Shown in pieces: positions 15,505-23,821 of a stretch of DNA of 64,000 nt. The stretch comes from Serinicoccus kebangsaanensis. Its GTDB lineage: Bacteria; Actinomycetota; Actinomycetes; Actinomycetales; Dermatophilaceae. Below the pieces are notes generated by a model. That model did not search any database and had not been told where the DNA came from. It saw only the letters and a program-made list of their open reading frames with translations. Within the stretch, counting starts at the first letter, position 1, and each line of letters starts with the position of its first letter. Location: positions 124,001-188,000 of the forward strand of contig NZ_VSLG01000003.1 in assembly GCF_008919445.1 (NCBI RefSeq), given 5' to 3'. The translations under genes and the position numbers were made by a program.

Positions 15505-17460
15505 GTGAGTGCCCCGACCCCCACCCTCTACGACCGCGTCATCGACGGTCGCTACCAGGTGGAGGCCGAGCTCGCCCGCGGCGGGATGGCCACCGTCTAC
15601 CGTGCGCGTGACCTGCGGCTGGACCGCCCGGTGGCGCTCAAGGTCATGCGGCCCGACCTGGCCGACGACGACACCTTCGTCCGGCGGTTCGTGGCCGAGG
15701 CCCGGGCTGCCGCACGGCTGACTCACCCGCACGTGGTCGGGGTCTACGACCAGGGGGAGGACGACGACGTCGTCTTCCTGGCGATGGAGCTCGTCGAGGG
15801 CCCGACGCTGCGCGACATCATCACCGACCACGCCCCCCTCTCGACCCGGCGGGCGATGGCGCTGCTGCTGCCCGTGACCGAGGCGCTCTCCGAGGCGCAC
15901 CGGCACGGCCTGGTCCACCGGGACATCAAGCCGGAGAACGTCCTGCTCGCCGGCGGCCGGGAGAGCGGGGTCAAGGTCGCCGACTTCGGCCTGGCCCGGG
16001 CGGTGTCGGCCTCGGGACGCCATGCCAGTGCCGAGCTCCTCTGGGGCACCGCCGCCTACCTGGCGCCGGAGCAGGTGGAGCACGACGCCGTCGACGCCCG
16101 GACAGACGTGTATGCCGTCGGGCTGCTGCTCTTCGAGCTGCTCACCGGACGGAAGGCCTTCCCGGGCGGCGACCCGCTCCGGGTCGCCTACGAGCACGTC
16201 CACGGCAGCGTCCCGGCGATCCGCGACACCGCCCACGGCGTCCCGGCGGCCGTCGAGGACCTCATCCGGCGCGCGGCGGCGACCGACCCGGCCGACCGGC
16301 CGCACGACGCCTCCGCCCTCCTGGTGCAGATGCGGGCCTGCCTGCGCGAGCTCAGCGACGCCGAGCTCGACGAGGTGTCGGCACCGCAGCAGACCGAGCA
16401 GGTGCCGCAGGCGCGCGCCGGCGACCTCACCCAGGTCGTGGGCGCGGACGGAGGGTCGACCCGACAGCTCCCGCTGCACACCGCGCGGTCCGACGGTCAC
16501 TACGCGCGGACCACCGGCAACCGGACGACGCGACCACCGACAGTCACGAAGCCGCGACGCGACCGCCCGCGGCGCCGGGGGGGTGTCGTCCTCACGCTGC
16601 TCTTCCTGCTGCTCCTGGGTGGGGGCGGGTATGCCGCGTGGTGGTTGCTCGAGGGACCAGGGGTCCACTCGGCCATGCCCGAGGTGGTCGACCTGCCCGA
16701 GCAGGAGGCGAGGGGGCTGCTCGATGCCGGGCAGCTCGACCCGGTGATCACCTATGCCTACTCCGAGGACGTGCCCGACGGCACGGTGATCTCGGCCGAC
16801 CAGCAGGTGGGGGCCCAGGTGCGCCACGGCACGGACGTGTCCGTCGTGGTGTCCCAGGGCCCGGAACGCTATGACGTCCCGCCCCTGACCGGTCTGGCCC
16901 TGGAGTCGGCGCAGGAGGCCCTGGACGGGGCCAACCTGGTGCTCGGGGAGCAGACCCGGGAGCACCACGAGTCCGAGCCCGAGGGCCGGATCCTGCGCAC
17001 CTCCCCCGAGGCCGGCGAGCCGTTGCCGCCGGGTGGCTCGGTGGACGTCGTCGTCAGCGACGGCCCGGCACCGGTCGACGTGCCCGATGTCACGGGTCAG
17101 CCGGAGCAGCAGGCCGTCGCGGCGCTGAGCGATGCCGGCCTCACCGTCACGGTCGACCCGGAGAGGGCCTTCGACGACGAGGTCCCGGAGGGCGCGGTGC
17201 TGGCCCAGACCCCGGCCTCGGGCCAGGTGGAGCGCGGGACCGGCGTGACCCTGACCATCTCCCAGGGGCCGGAGCTGGTGGTGGTGCCCCAGGTCGTGGG
17301 TCGGCAGTTCTCCGTCGCAGAGGAGGAGCTCACCGAGCTGGGCCTGGTGGTGCGCCGCGAGGACGTGCGTGGCGGCTTCTTCGGCACCGTCCGCGAGCAG
17401 TCGGTCGAGCCGGACCAGGAGGTCCCGACCGGCACCGAGATCGTGCTGACGGTCGTCTAG
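15505..17460 (+). CDS. pknL: PASTA-domain Ser/Thr protein kinase PknL
   Basis: Transmembrane receptor-type kinase of 651 residues. The kinase domain (about 17-280) is complete: glycine loop ARGGMATVY, Lys46 in VALKV, catalytic loop HRDIKPEN (Asp140, Lys142, Asn145) and DFG (Asp160). A basic juxtamembrane stretch leads to one membrane span at about 359-382. Four PASTA domains (about 391-453, 457-522, 524-590, 592-651) are outside the cell and would bind muropeptides. Position next to the Rv2175c-type gene and DAHP synthase matches mycobacterial pknL. The mycobacterial protein lacks PASTA domains whereas the corynebacterial one has them, so this protein resembles the latter. The start is GTG with a leaderless -10 box. 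Confidence 0.93.
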   Translation: MSAPTPTLYDRVIDGRYQVEAELARGGMATVYRARDLRLDRPVALKVMRPDLADDDTFVRRFVAEARAAARLTHPHVVGVYDQGEDDDVVFLAMELVEGPTLRDIITDHAPLSTRRAMALLLPVTEALSEAHRHGLVHRDIKPENVLLAGGRESGVKVADFGLARAVSASGRHASAELLWGTAAYLAPEQVEHDAVDARTDVYAVGLLLFELLTGRKAFPGGDPLRVAYEHVHGSVPAIRDTAHGVPAAVEDLIRRAAATDPADRPHDASALLVQMRACLRELSDAELDEVSAPQQTEQVPQARAGDLTQVVGADGGSTRQLPLHTARSDGHYARTTGNRTTRPPTVTKPRRDRPRRRGGVVLTLLFLLLLGGGGYAAWWLLEGPGVHSAMPEVVDLPEQEARGLLDAGQLDPVITYAYSEDVPDGTVISADQQVGAQVRHGTDVSVVVSQGPERYDVPPLTGLALESAQEALDGANLVLGEQTREHHESEPEGRILRTSPEAGEPLPPGGSVDVVVSDGPAPVDVPDVTGQPEQQAVAALSDAGLTVTVDPERAFDDEVPEGAVLAQTPASGQVERGTGVTLTISQGPELVVVPQVVGRQFSVAEEELTELGLVVRREDVRGGFFGTVREQSVEPDQEVPTGTEIVLTVV

Positions 17461-17466
17461 GACTGC

Positions 17467-18057
17467 CTAGGCCTGGTGCGCCCACCGCTCCTCGTGGGCG
17501 ACGCGGCCGCGCGGGTGGTAGCCGTGCGACTCCCACCAGCCCTGCTGCGGCCGGTCGTGGTAGGTCACCTCGACCACCCACTTCGGCCCCTTGAAACCGT
17601 AGAGGTGCGGGAGCACCACCCTGGCCGGCCAGCCGTGCTCCGGCGTGAGCGGCTCACCCCCCACGCTGTGCGCGAGGAGCGCGTCGGGGTGGCGCAGGTC
17701 CTCCAGGTGGACGGCGGCGGCGTAGCCGCGCGTGGCGGCCAGCAGGACGTGCTCGACCCCGCGGGCGGGTGGCGCGAGCGCGAGCACGTCGCGCATCCGC
17801 ACACCGCCCCACCGCAGCCCGGGCACGGTGTGCCGGTCCACGCAGTGCATCCCGGCCACCACCTCGACCTGCGGCAGCGCGCCCAGGTCCTCCCAGGTCA
17901 GCACCCTCATCCCGCCGTCCCTGGTCTCCCCCGCGAGGGTGAGCGTCCAGCTGTCCGGGTCCAGCCGGGGCACCCGGCCGTAGTGCGAGGCACGCCAGGT
18001 CCCGGTGGGCCGCTGCCCCGGGGGGAGAGCGTCCTCGGAGGGGCCGGGCGGCATCAC
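17467..18057 (-). CDS. sulfite-oxidase-type molybdopterin oxidoreductase
   Basis: A 196-residue protein of the sulfite oxidase/MsrP molybdopterin superfamily. The molybdenum-ligating Cys72 sits in the conserved segment AGMHCVDRHTVPGLRWGGVRM. The later LPHLYGFKGPKWVVEV and WWESHGYHPRG are also typical. There is no signal peptide, haem domain or dimerisation domain, so this is a minimal cytoplasmic form. Its ATG overlaps the stop of the threonine aldolase gene by four bases, so they are co-translated. The physiological substrate cannot be told from the sequence. Confidence 0.88.
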   Translation of the reverse strand: MMPPGPSEDALPPGQRPTGTWRASHYGRVPRLDPDSWTLTLAGETRDGGMRVLTWEDLGALPQVEVVAGMHCVDRHTVPGLRWGGVRMRDVLALAPPARGVEHVLLAATRGYAAAVHLEDLRHPDALLAHSVGGEPLTPEHGWPARVVLPHLYGFKGPKWVVEVTYHDRPQQGWWESHGYHPRGRVAHEERWAHQA

Positions 18058-19139
18058 GACGCCCGGCCGGCCGCTCGCTCGTCGAGCGCGGCGAGCAGGG
18101 TCTCCTGCGCGTGCCGGGTCATGGCGTCGTCGATGTCCAGGTGCCAGACGAAGCGGGCGTGCCGCGCATCGGTCGGATAGCCGTGGACCCCCCGGTCACC
18201 GACGGCCGCGACGAACTCGGCGGCGGGCCACCCGGCCGCCCCGACGTCCAGCACGAGGATGTTGGTCTCGACCCGGGCGGCGTCCACCACACCAGGGAAG
18301 GCCTCCCCCACGGCCGCCGCCACGGCCGCGGTCCGCGCGTGGTCCTCGGCCAGCCGGTCCAGCTGGTGCTCCAGGGCATACCGCCCTGCTGCCGCCAGCA
18401 GCCCCACCTGGCGCATCCCGCCACCCATCCGCTTGCGCAGGACGCGAGCGCGGGCGATCCGGTCCGTGTCGGCGACGAGCACCGAGCCGACGGGTGCCCC
18501 CAGCCCCTTCGACAGGCAGACCGACACCGTGTCGGCGCAGCTGCCGTAGTCCGCCAGCGGCACACCGGTGGCCACGTGCGCGTTCCACAGCCGGGCTCCG
18601 TCGAGGTGGACACCCACCCCGACCGACGCCGTCTCCTGCCGCAGCCGCTGCATCTCGTCGAGCGGCTGGACGGTGCCACCACCGAAGTTGTGGGTGTTCT
18701 CGACCACGACGCACGCGGTGCCCACCTGGTAGGCACCGCCGTCCGGGACCATCACCTGCAGGGCCGTGTCGACGTCGATCCGTCCCCGGTCCGCCACCCA
18801 GCTGCGGGTCGTGATGCCGGAGTATGCCGCTGCCGCGCCCAGCTCCGCGCGCAGCACGTGCGCGAGGTGGTCGGTGATGATCTCCTGACCGGGGCCTGCG
18901 TGCAGGCGCAGCCCGATCTGGTTGGCCATCGAACCGGTGGGCATGAACAGCGCCGCCTCGTGACCGAGCAGCTCCGCCACCCGCGCCTCGAGCGCCGCGA
19001 CGGTCGGGTCCTCGCCGTAGACGTCGTCCCCGACGTCCGCGGAGACCATCGCCTCGCGCATACCCCTGGTGGGGCGGGTGAGCGTGTCCGAGCGCAGGTC
19101 GGCGACCGGTGCCGTGCCGGGGGTGGTCCCGCTGCTCAC
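18054..19139 (-). CDS. ltaE: low-specificity L-threonine aldolase (beta-eliminating lyase family)
   Basis: PLP-dependent fold-type I enzyme of 361 residues that splits threonine or allo-threonine into glycine and acetaldehyde. Conserved points are LRSDTLTRPT at 15-24, the VGDDVYGEDPTV segment that binds substrate, HLDGARLWNA (Asp180, Arg183) and the PLP lysine Lys211 in VCLSKGLGAPVGS. The start follows the DAHP synthase stop by one base and its stop overlaps the molybdopterin protein gene, so the three form one leftward operon. The family also includes related lyases with other substrates, so the precise substrate is inferred. Confidence 0.9.
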   Translation of the reverse strand: MSSGTTPGTAPVADLRSDTLTRPTRGMREAMVSADVGDDVYGEDPTVAALEARVAELLGHEAALFMPTGSMANQIGLRLHAGPGQEIITDHLAHVLRAELGAAAAYSGITTRSWVADRGRIDVDTALQVMVPDGGAYQVGTACVVVENTHNFGGGTVQPLDEMQRLRQETASVGVGVHLDGARLWNAHVATGVPLADYGSCADTVSVCLSKGLGAPVGSVLVADTDRIARARVLRKRMGGGMRQVGLLAAAGRYALEHQLDRLAEDHARTAAVAAAVGEAFPGVVDAARVETNILVLDVGAAGWPAAEFVAAVGDRGVHGYPTDARHARFVWHLDIDDAMTRHAQETLLAALDERAAGRAS

Positions 19140-19140
19140 C

Positions 19141-20508
19141 TCAGCGTCCGCCCCGCTCCAGCATCTCGGCCACCAGGAACGCCAGCTCCAGGCTCTGCTG
19201 GTGGTTCAGCCGGGGGTCGCAGAGGGTCTCGTAGCGCAGGCCCAGGTCGTCCACGTCCACCGGCGAGGTCCCACCCACGCACTCGGTGACGTCGTTGCCC
19301 GTCAGCTCCACGTGGATCCCACCGGGGTGGGTGCCTGCCTCGGCGTGCGCCTCGAAGAAGCCCCGGACCTCGTCGACCACGTCCTCGAAGCGACGCGTCT
19401 TGTAGCCGCTCGGGGAGGTGAAGGTGTTGCCGTGCATCGGGTCGCACACCCATGCCACCCGCCGGGCGTCCTCCCCGAGCGAGGTGAGCAGGGGCGGCAG
19501 CACGTCGCGGATCTTCGCCGCGCCCATCCGGGTGATGAAGGTGAGCCGCCCCGGGGTGCGGTCCGGGTCGATCCGGTCCATCAGGGCCAGCACGGTCTCC
19601 CGGTCGGCGGACGGCCCCAGCTTCACCGCGACGGGGTTCTGGATCCGGGAGACGAAGTCGATGTGCGCGCCGTCCAGGTCGCGGGTGCGCTCCCCCACCC
19701 ACACCAGGTGGCTGGAGGTGTCGTAGAGCAGCCCGGTGCGGTGGTCGCGACGGACCATCGGCCGCTCGTAGTCCAGCACGAGCGCCTCGTGCGCGGAGTA
19801 GAACTCCACCCGCCGGATCTCCTCCGCGTCCGCCACGCCGGAGGCCTCGAGGAAGCGCAGCGCCCGGTCGATGTGCCCAGCCATCTGCTCGTACCGCTTG
19901 TAGGCGGGGCCGGCGAGGAAGCCCTTGTTCCAGGCGTGCACGCTGCGCAGGTCCGCGAACCCGCCGCTGGTGAAGCCTCGGACGAGGTTCAGCGTGGCCG
20001 AGCTCGCGTGGTAGCACCGCAGCAGCCGCTCGGGGTCCGGCCGGCGGGCCTCCGGGGTGAACTCGAAGCCGTTGACCATGTCGCCGCGGTAGGCGGGCAG
20101 GGTGACGCCGTCGCGGGTCTCGGTGTCCGAGGAGCGCGGCTTGGCGAACTGTCCGGCCATCCGCCCCACCTTGACGATCGGCATACCCGCGCCGTAGGTC
20201 AGCACGACCGCCATCTGCAGGATCGTCTTGATCCGGTCACGAATGTTGGGTCCGGTGACGTCGGCCAGGGTCTCCGCGCAGTCACCACCCTGCAGCGTGA
20301 ACGCCTCACCGGCCGCGACGGCGGCCATCCGCCGACGCAGCTGGTCGCACTCGCCGGCGAAGACGAGCGGCGGATAGGTGCCGAGCACCGACAGGGTCTG
20401 GGCCAACGCCGCGGGGTCCGCCCAGGTGGGCTGCTGCCGCGCCGGCAGGTCGGGCCAGTCGATGTCGTGGCCACCCGAGGTGGCCAGTCCGGTCAGGTCG
20501 ATGCTCAC
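19141..20508 (-). CDS. aroG: class II 3-deoxy-D-arabino-heptulosonate 7-phosphate synthase
   Basis: First enzyme of the shikimate pathway, joining phosphoenolpyruvate and erythrose 4-phosphate. The 455-residue protein is of the plant-like type II family found in actinobacteria. Characteristic segments are LVFAGECDQLRRRM, FTLQGGDCAE (metal-binding Cys), GRMAGQFAKPRS, the long VWVGERTRDLDGAHIDF, AWVCDPMHGN and the C-terminal THPGGIHVELTGNDVTEC. The GTG start at 20508 has no ribosome site but is preceded by a TACCAT box at a leaderless distance. It heads an operon with threonine aldolase and the molybdopterin protein. The mycobacterial homologue is in the same relative place (Rv2178c). Confidence 0.95.
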   Translation of the reverse strand: MSIDLTGLATSGGHDIDWPDLPARQQPTWADPAALAQTLSVLGTYPPLVFAGECDQLRRRMAAVAAGEAFTLQGGDCAETLADVTGPNIRDRIKTILQMAVVLTYGAGMPIVKVGRMAGQFAKPRSSDTETRDGVTLPAYRGDMVNGFEFTPEARRPDPERLLRCYHASSATLNLVRGFTSGGFADLRSVHAWNKGFLAGPAYKRYEQMAGHIDRALRFLEASGVADAEEIRRVEFYSAHEALVLDYERPMVRRDHRTGLLYDTSSHLVWVGERTRDLDGAHIDFVSRIQNPVAVKLGPSADRETVLALMDRIDPDRTPGRLTFITRMGAAKIRDVLPPLLTSLGEDARRVAWVCDPMHGNTFTSPSGYKTRRFEDVVDEVRGFFEAHAEAGTHPGGIHVELTGNDVTECVGGTSPVDVDDLGLRYETLCDPRLNHQQSLELAFLVAEMLERGGR

Positions 20509-20514
20509 CGCACC

Positions 20515-20520
20515 ATGGTA
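20515..20520 (-). promoter_or_regulatory. -10 box (TACCAT) of aroG, leaderless
   Basis: On the minus strand TACCAT ends six bases before the GTG at 20508. No ribosome site is present. Confidence 0.5.
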
Positions 20521-20551
20521 GGAGACTCGCGGGGGCGCCTTTGACGCGGCG

Positions 20552-21442
20552 TCAGTGCTGCGCCGGTGGCTCGGGGTCGGTATGCCGTCGCGCCCGTCGG
20601 TCGGCGAGGTTCTCGCGGGCTCGCTCGGTGGCCCCGGCGAGGTCGTCCTTGGCCTGGCCCAGGCCCTCCTTGGCCCGTTCGCCCGCCTGCCCCAGGCCGT
20701 CCTTGGCCTTCTCCGCAGCCTGCTCGATCCCGGAGCGGGCCTGCTCGACCCCGGCCCGTGCCCGGGCGGCGATACGCTCCTTCACCGTCGCGGCGTACTC
20801 GTCGACGTACTGCTGCCCGGAGAGCCGCTGCAGCTCGGCCATCACCTCGTCGGTGATCTGGCGCAGCACCACGTGGTCCTCGCTGCGACCCGCGTGCTCC
20901 GGGAAGTGCATCGGCCGACCGATCCGGACCCCGACCTGCACGACGTTCGGGATCTTCTGCCCGGTGGGCTGGGCCTTGTCGGTGTCGATCATCGCGCACG
21001 GGATGATCGGCACGTCGGCCTCCAGCGCCAGCCGGGCCATCCCGGTCTTGCCGCGGTAGAGCTGGCCGTCCGGGCTACGCGTCCCCTCGGGGTAGATCCC
21101 GAAGAGCTCACCGCGGCGCAGCACCTGCAGCCCCTGCTCCAGGGCCGCCATCGACGCCGAGCCGCCGGACCGGTCGATCGGGATCTGACCGGTCGAGGTG
21201 AAGAAGAGCTTGGTGAGCCAGCCCTTCACCCCGGTGCCGGTGAAGTACTCCATCTTGGCGGGGAAGGTGATCCGTCGATCCACCATCAGGGGCAGGAAGA
21301 TCGAGTCCGAGAAGGACAGGTGGTTGCTCGCCAGGATCGCCGGGCCCTCGGAGGGGATGTGGTGCTTGCCCTCGATCCACGGGCGGAACACCGCCCGGAT
21401 CGGCGGCCCCACGAAGAGGTGCTTGAGGATCCAGTAGATCAA
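20552..21442 (-). CDS. 1-acyl-sn-glycerol-3-phosphate acyltransferase (PlsC family)
   Basis: Membrane-associated acyltransferase of 296 residues in phospholipid synthesis. The catalytic NHLSFSDS (H-x4-D, about residue 40), the substrate motif FGIYPEGTRS and the later PIIPCAMIDT are all present. After residue 225 comes an Ala/Glu/Lys-rich tail of about 70 residues made of approximate 11-residue repeats (EKAKDGLGQAG, ERAKEGLGQAK), predicted to be an amphipathic helix lying on the membrane. The start is a TTG at 21442 with a strong AGGAGG seven bases upstream; the longer open frame above it looks non-coding. Its position matches mycobacterial Rv2182c. Confidence 0.9.
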   Translation of the reverse strand: MIYWILKHLFVGPPIRAVFRPWIEGKHHIPSEGPAILASNHLSFSDSIFLPLMVDRRITFPAKMEYFTGTGVKGWLTKLFFTSTGQIPIDRSGGSASMAALEQGLQVLRRGELFGIYPEGTRSPDGQLYRGKTGMARLALEADVPIIPCAMIDTDKAQPTGQKIPNVVQVGVRIGRPMHFPEHAGRSEDHVVLRQITDEVMAELQRLSGQQYVDEYAATVKERIAARARAGVEQARSGIEQAAEKAKDGLGQAGERAKEGLGQAKDDLAGATERARENLADRRARRHTDPEPPAQH

Positions 21443-21562
21443 CGCAGGTCCTCCTGGGTCGCGTCGTCGCTGCAGCACTGCGGGCGGTGTGCGCGCTGAC
21501 TCTACCCCTGCCGACCCGGGACGACCACGTCGGCGGCGTGATCCCCGTGCGAGACTGGCACG

Positions 21563-22018
21563 GTGAGATTTTCCAGCCCGGAGGACGGCCCGGGCGACCC
21601 GGACGTCGACCGGGCCTTCCGCGACATCGTCGCGGGGCTGCGCGACGAGGGCGCCGGGTCGCCGGTGGGCGACGTCAACCCGCCGTGGCCGCAGGAGGCG
21701 CCGCGGTCCCACCTCGGCGACCGCACCCCGGAGGGCATGGCGACCGACCACCGGTCCTACGAGCCCCCGGAGGAGGACGACCACTTCGTGCCTCCGCCAC
21801 CGCCCCCTCTGCCGGCCGGGGACCTGCACTTCTGGGGCATCGTGGTCGGGCTGGTGGTCGGGCCGCTCCTCGTGGTCTTCTCCGCCATCGTGCCGCTGCT
21901 GGACCGGTGGTTCTCGGCGCTCGGGCTGCTGCTGGCGATCGCGGGCTTCGTGCTCCTGGTGCTGCGCCAGCCGCGCCGTCGCACGCCCTTCGACGGGGAC
22001 GACGGCGCCCGGGTCTGA
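21563..22018 (+). CDS. small two-span membrane protein of unknown function
   Basis: A 151-residue protein that I do not recognise. The first 80 residues are acidic and Pro-rich, ending in the run PPPPPPLPAGDLHFWG. Two membrane spans follow at about 88-108 and 115-135, and the C-terminus is basic then acidic. Mycobacteria and other actinobacteria carry small membrane proteins near plsC, so it may be a conserved neighbour. The GTG start at 21563 lacks a good ribosome site. Third-position GC bias and the clear membrane segments argue that it is a real gene. Confidence 0.65.
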   Translation: MRFSSPEDGPGDPDVDRAFRDIVAGLRDEGAGSPVGDVNPPWPQEAPRSHLGDRTPEGMATDHRSYEPPEEDDHFVPPPPPPLPAGDLHFWGIVVGLVVGPLLVVFSAIVPLLDRWFSALGLLLAIAGFVLLVLRQPRRRTPFDGDDGARV

Positions 22019-22035
22019 GCGCGCCGGCTCCCCAC

Positions 22036-22047
22036 GGCGGGCCCGCC
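22036..22047. terminator. self-complementary GC-rich site between convergent genes
   Basis: GGCGGGCCCGCC is a perfect palindrome lying between two convergent stop codons (22018 and 22061). A zero-loop palindrome is a poor terminator, so the role is doubtful. Confidence 0.25.
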
Positions 22048-22060
22048 GGACGGGTGGGCC

Positions 22061-22747
22061 TCAGACCTCCAGGTCGACCCAGACCGGCAGGTGGTCGCTG
22101 GCCCTGGCCACCGGCATACCGTCCAGCAGGGCCGGGTCGCCCGGTGTCGCGGCGGTGTGTCCGCGCGCGAAGATCGCGTCGATGTAGCGGTGCGGCCGGT
22201 GCGCGGGGAAGGTCGGCCGGTCCGCCGAGACCTCCACCAGCGCCTCGCCGATCGCGCCCCACGCCGCACCGTCGCGCCCTTCGTTCAGGTCACCCCCCAC
22301 GACCAGCGGCACGTCCTCGCCGAAGCGCGGGTCGGCGGCCAGCTCGGTGAGGACGGTGCGCGCGTGCTCCACGCGCTGCTCGGCCCGCAGCGAGAGGTGG
22401 ATCGAGACCACGTCGGCCCGCTGGCCCTCCGGAAGCCGCACCTGGGTGACCGTGTAGCTGCGGGGGTTCTCCCGCAGGCCGACCGCGAGCCGTCGGTCCT
22501 GCGAGTCGGCCGCGGTGACCCGCAGCGCCGTCATCAGACCCGTCCCGCTCACCATGCGCGTCCGGCCGGACCAGAGCAGGTCGCAGGAGCGCGCGAAGGC
22601 GCTGATGGCGTACTCCGAGGTCGGGTAGCGCGGCACCTCCTGCAGCAGCAGCACGTCCGGGGCGATCGCGCGGACGACCTCGGCGGCGGCACCGGCGTCG
22701 TCCTTGAGTCCGCGCAGGTTGTAGGTCGCGACGCGCAGGGAGGGCAT
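22061..22747 (-). CDS. endonuclease/exonuclease/phosphatase family protein
   Basis: A 228-residue cytoplasmic hydrolase of the DNase I-like superfamily. The ordered motifs are visible: ATYNLRGL (Asn), LLLQEVP (Glu37), the substrate-strand VVSIHLSL (His), VVGGDLNEG (Asp and Asn) and the terminal ASDHLPVWVDL (Asp-His pair). All metal and catalytic residues appear present, so it is probably active, but the family includes nucleases and phospholipid or sugar phosphatases, and the substrate cannot be read. GGGGAGG lies upstream of the ATG at 22747. It stands alone between a convergent small membrane protein and the ROK kinase pair. Confidence 0.87.
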   Translation of the reverse strand: MPSLRVATYNLRGLKDDAGAAAEVVRAIAPDVLLLQEVPRYPTSEYAISAFARSCDLLWSGRTRMVSGTGLMTALRVTAADSQDRRLAVGLRENPRSYTVTQVRLPEGQRADVVSIHLSLRAEQRVEHARTVLTELAADPRFGEDVPLVVGGDLNEGRDGAAWGAIGEALVEVSADRPTFPAHRPHRYIDAIFARGHTAATPGDPALLDGMPVARASDHLPVWVDLEV

Positions 22748-22798
22748 GGGGTCATCCTCCCCGATTGCCCCGACCCGCGAGGTATGCGGGTGGCCGGC

Positions 22799-23821
22799 TC
22801 AGCGGCACAGGTCGCCCGCAGGCCCGTCGCCGCGGGCGAGCTCGGCCCGCGCGAGGTCCGCCGCACCGACGAGCCCGGCCGACGCGCCGAGGGCGGCGGG
22901 GAGCAGCTGCGGCACCGGACGGTGGCCTCGACCCACGAGGTGGCGGGCCAGGGTCTCCCGGGCGGGGTGGAGCAGCAGGTCGCCGGCGAGGCTGGCGCCT
23001 CCCCCGATGACGACGGTGCCGGGGTCCAGCGCGCCGACGACGCCGGCCAGGCCGATCCCGAGCCAGTGCCCGACGTCGGCGAGGATCTCCCGGGCGGCCG
23101 GGTCGCCCTGCCGGGCGGCGAGGCTCACGTGCTCGCCCCGCAGCGCCGACGGGTCCCCGTCGCAGCTGCGCAGCAGACCGGCCGCGTGCTCGCCGCCGAC
23201 ACGGACCACCTCCCGTGCCTGCCGGGCCAGCACCCCCGCCGAGGCGTACTGCTCCCAGCAGCCCCGGTTGCCGCACTCGCACCGCCGTCCGTCCGGCACC
23301 AGCTGCTGGTGCCCGAACTCACCGGCCAGTCCATGCCGCCCACGCTGCACCTGCCCGTCGGTCACGATGGCCCCGCCGATCCCGGTCCCGAGGGTCAGCA
23401 CCACCAGGTGGCTCTCCCCCCGGCCCGCGCCGAAGCGGTACTCCGCCCAGGCGGCCGCGTGCGCGTCGTTGTCCACGAGGACCGATCGGTCCAGCCGCCC
23501 GGTCAGCCGCTGCTGCAGCGGCTCGTCGCGCCAGGACAGGTGCGGGGCGAAGACGACGGTCCCCCGCCGGGCGTCCACGAAGCCTGCGGCGCCCACCCCC
23601 ACCGCGACCACCTCCCGGTCCTGGCTCTGCGCCAGCGCCACCAGCTCCTCCACCAGGTCGGCCAGGACCCGCTCCACCTCGGCCGCGGGGGTGGAGCGGG
23701 GCGGGGTGCTCCGGGCGCGGGTGTCCCGGACCGTGCCGTCGCGGTCGACCAGCCCACCCTTGAGACGGGTCCCGCCGATGTCCACACCGACGGCCCACCC
23801 GTCGACGGCAGGAGCGGTCAC
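22799..23821 (-). CDS. ROK family sugar kinase, second of a tandem pair
   Basis: A 340-residue ROK (repressor, ORF, kinase) protein without a DNA-binding domain, so a kinase. It has the ATP site VGVDIGGTRLKGG, the catalytic DNDAHAAAWAE, the glycine-rich LTLGTGIGGAIV and the zinc-site pattern GEFGHQQLV...CECGNRGCWEQYAS. Translation begins at GTG 23821, overlapping the stop of the upstream ROK gene by four bases. The two proteins share the same domain plan and roughly half their residues in the motif regions, which suggests an old tandem duplication. One may be glucokinase and the other a related hexose or N-acetylhexosamine kinase; which is which is not decided here. Confidence 0.88.
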   Translation of the reverse strand: MTAPAVDGWAVGVDIGGTRLKGGLVDRDGTVRDTRARSTPPRSTPAAEVERVLADLVEELVALAQSQDREVVAVGVGAAGFVDARRGTVVFAPHLSWRDEPLQQRLTGRLDRSVLVDNDAHAAAWAEYRFGAGRGESHLVVLTLGTGIGGAIVTDGQVQRGRHGLAGEFGHQQLVPDGRRCECGNRGCWEQYASAGVLARQAREVVRVGGEHAAGLLRSCDGDPSALRGEHVSLAARQGDPAAREILADVGHWLGIGLAGVVGALDPGTVVIGGGASLAGDLLLHPARETLARHLVGRGHRPVPQLLPAALGASAGLVGAADLARAELARGDGPAGDLCR

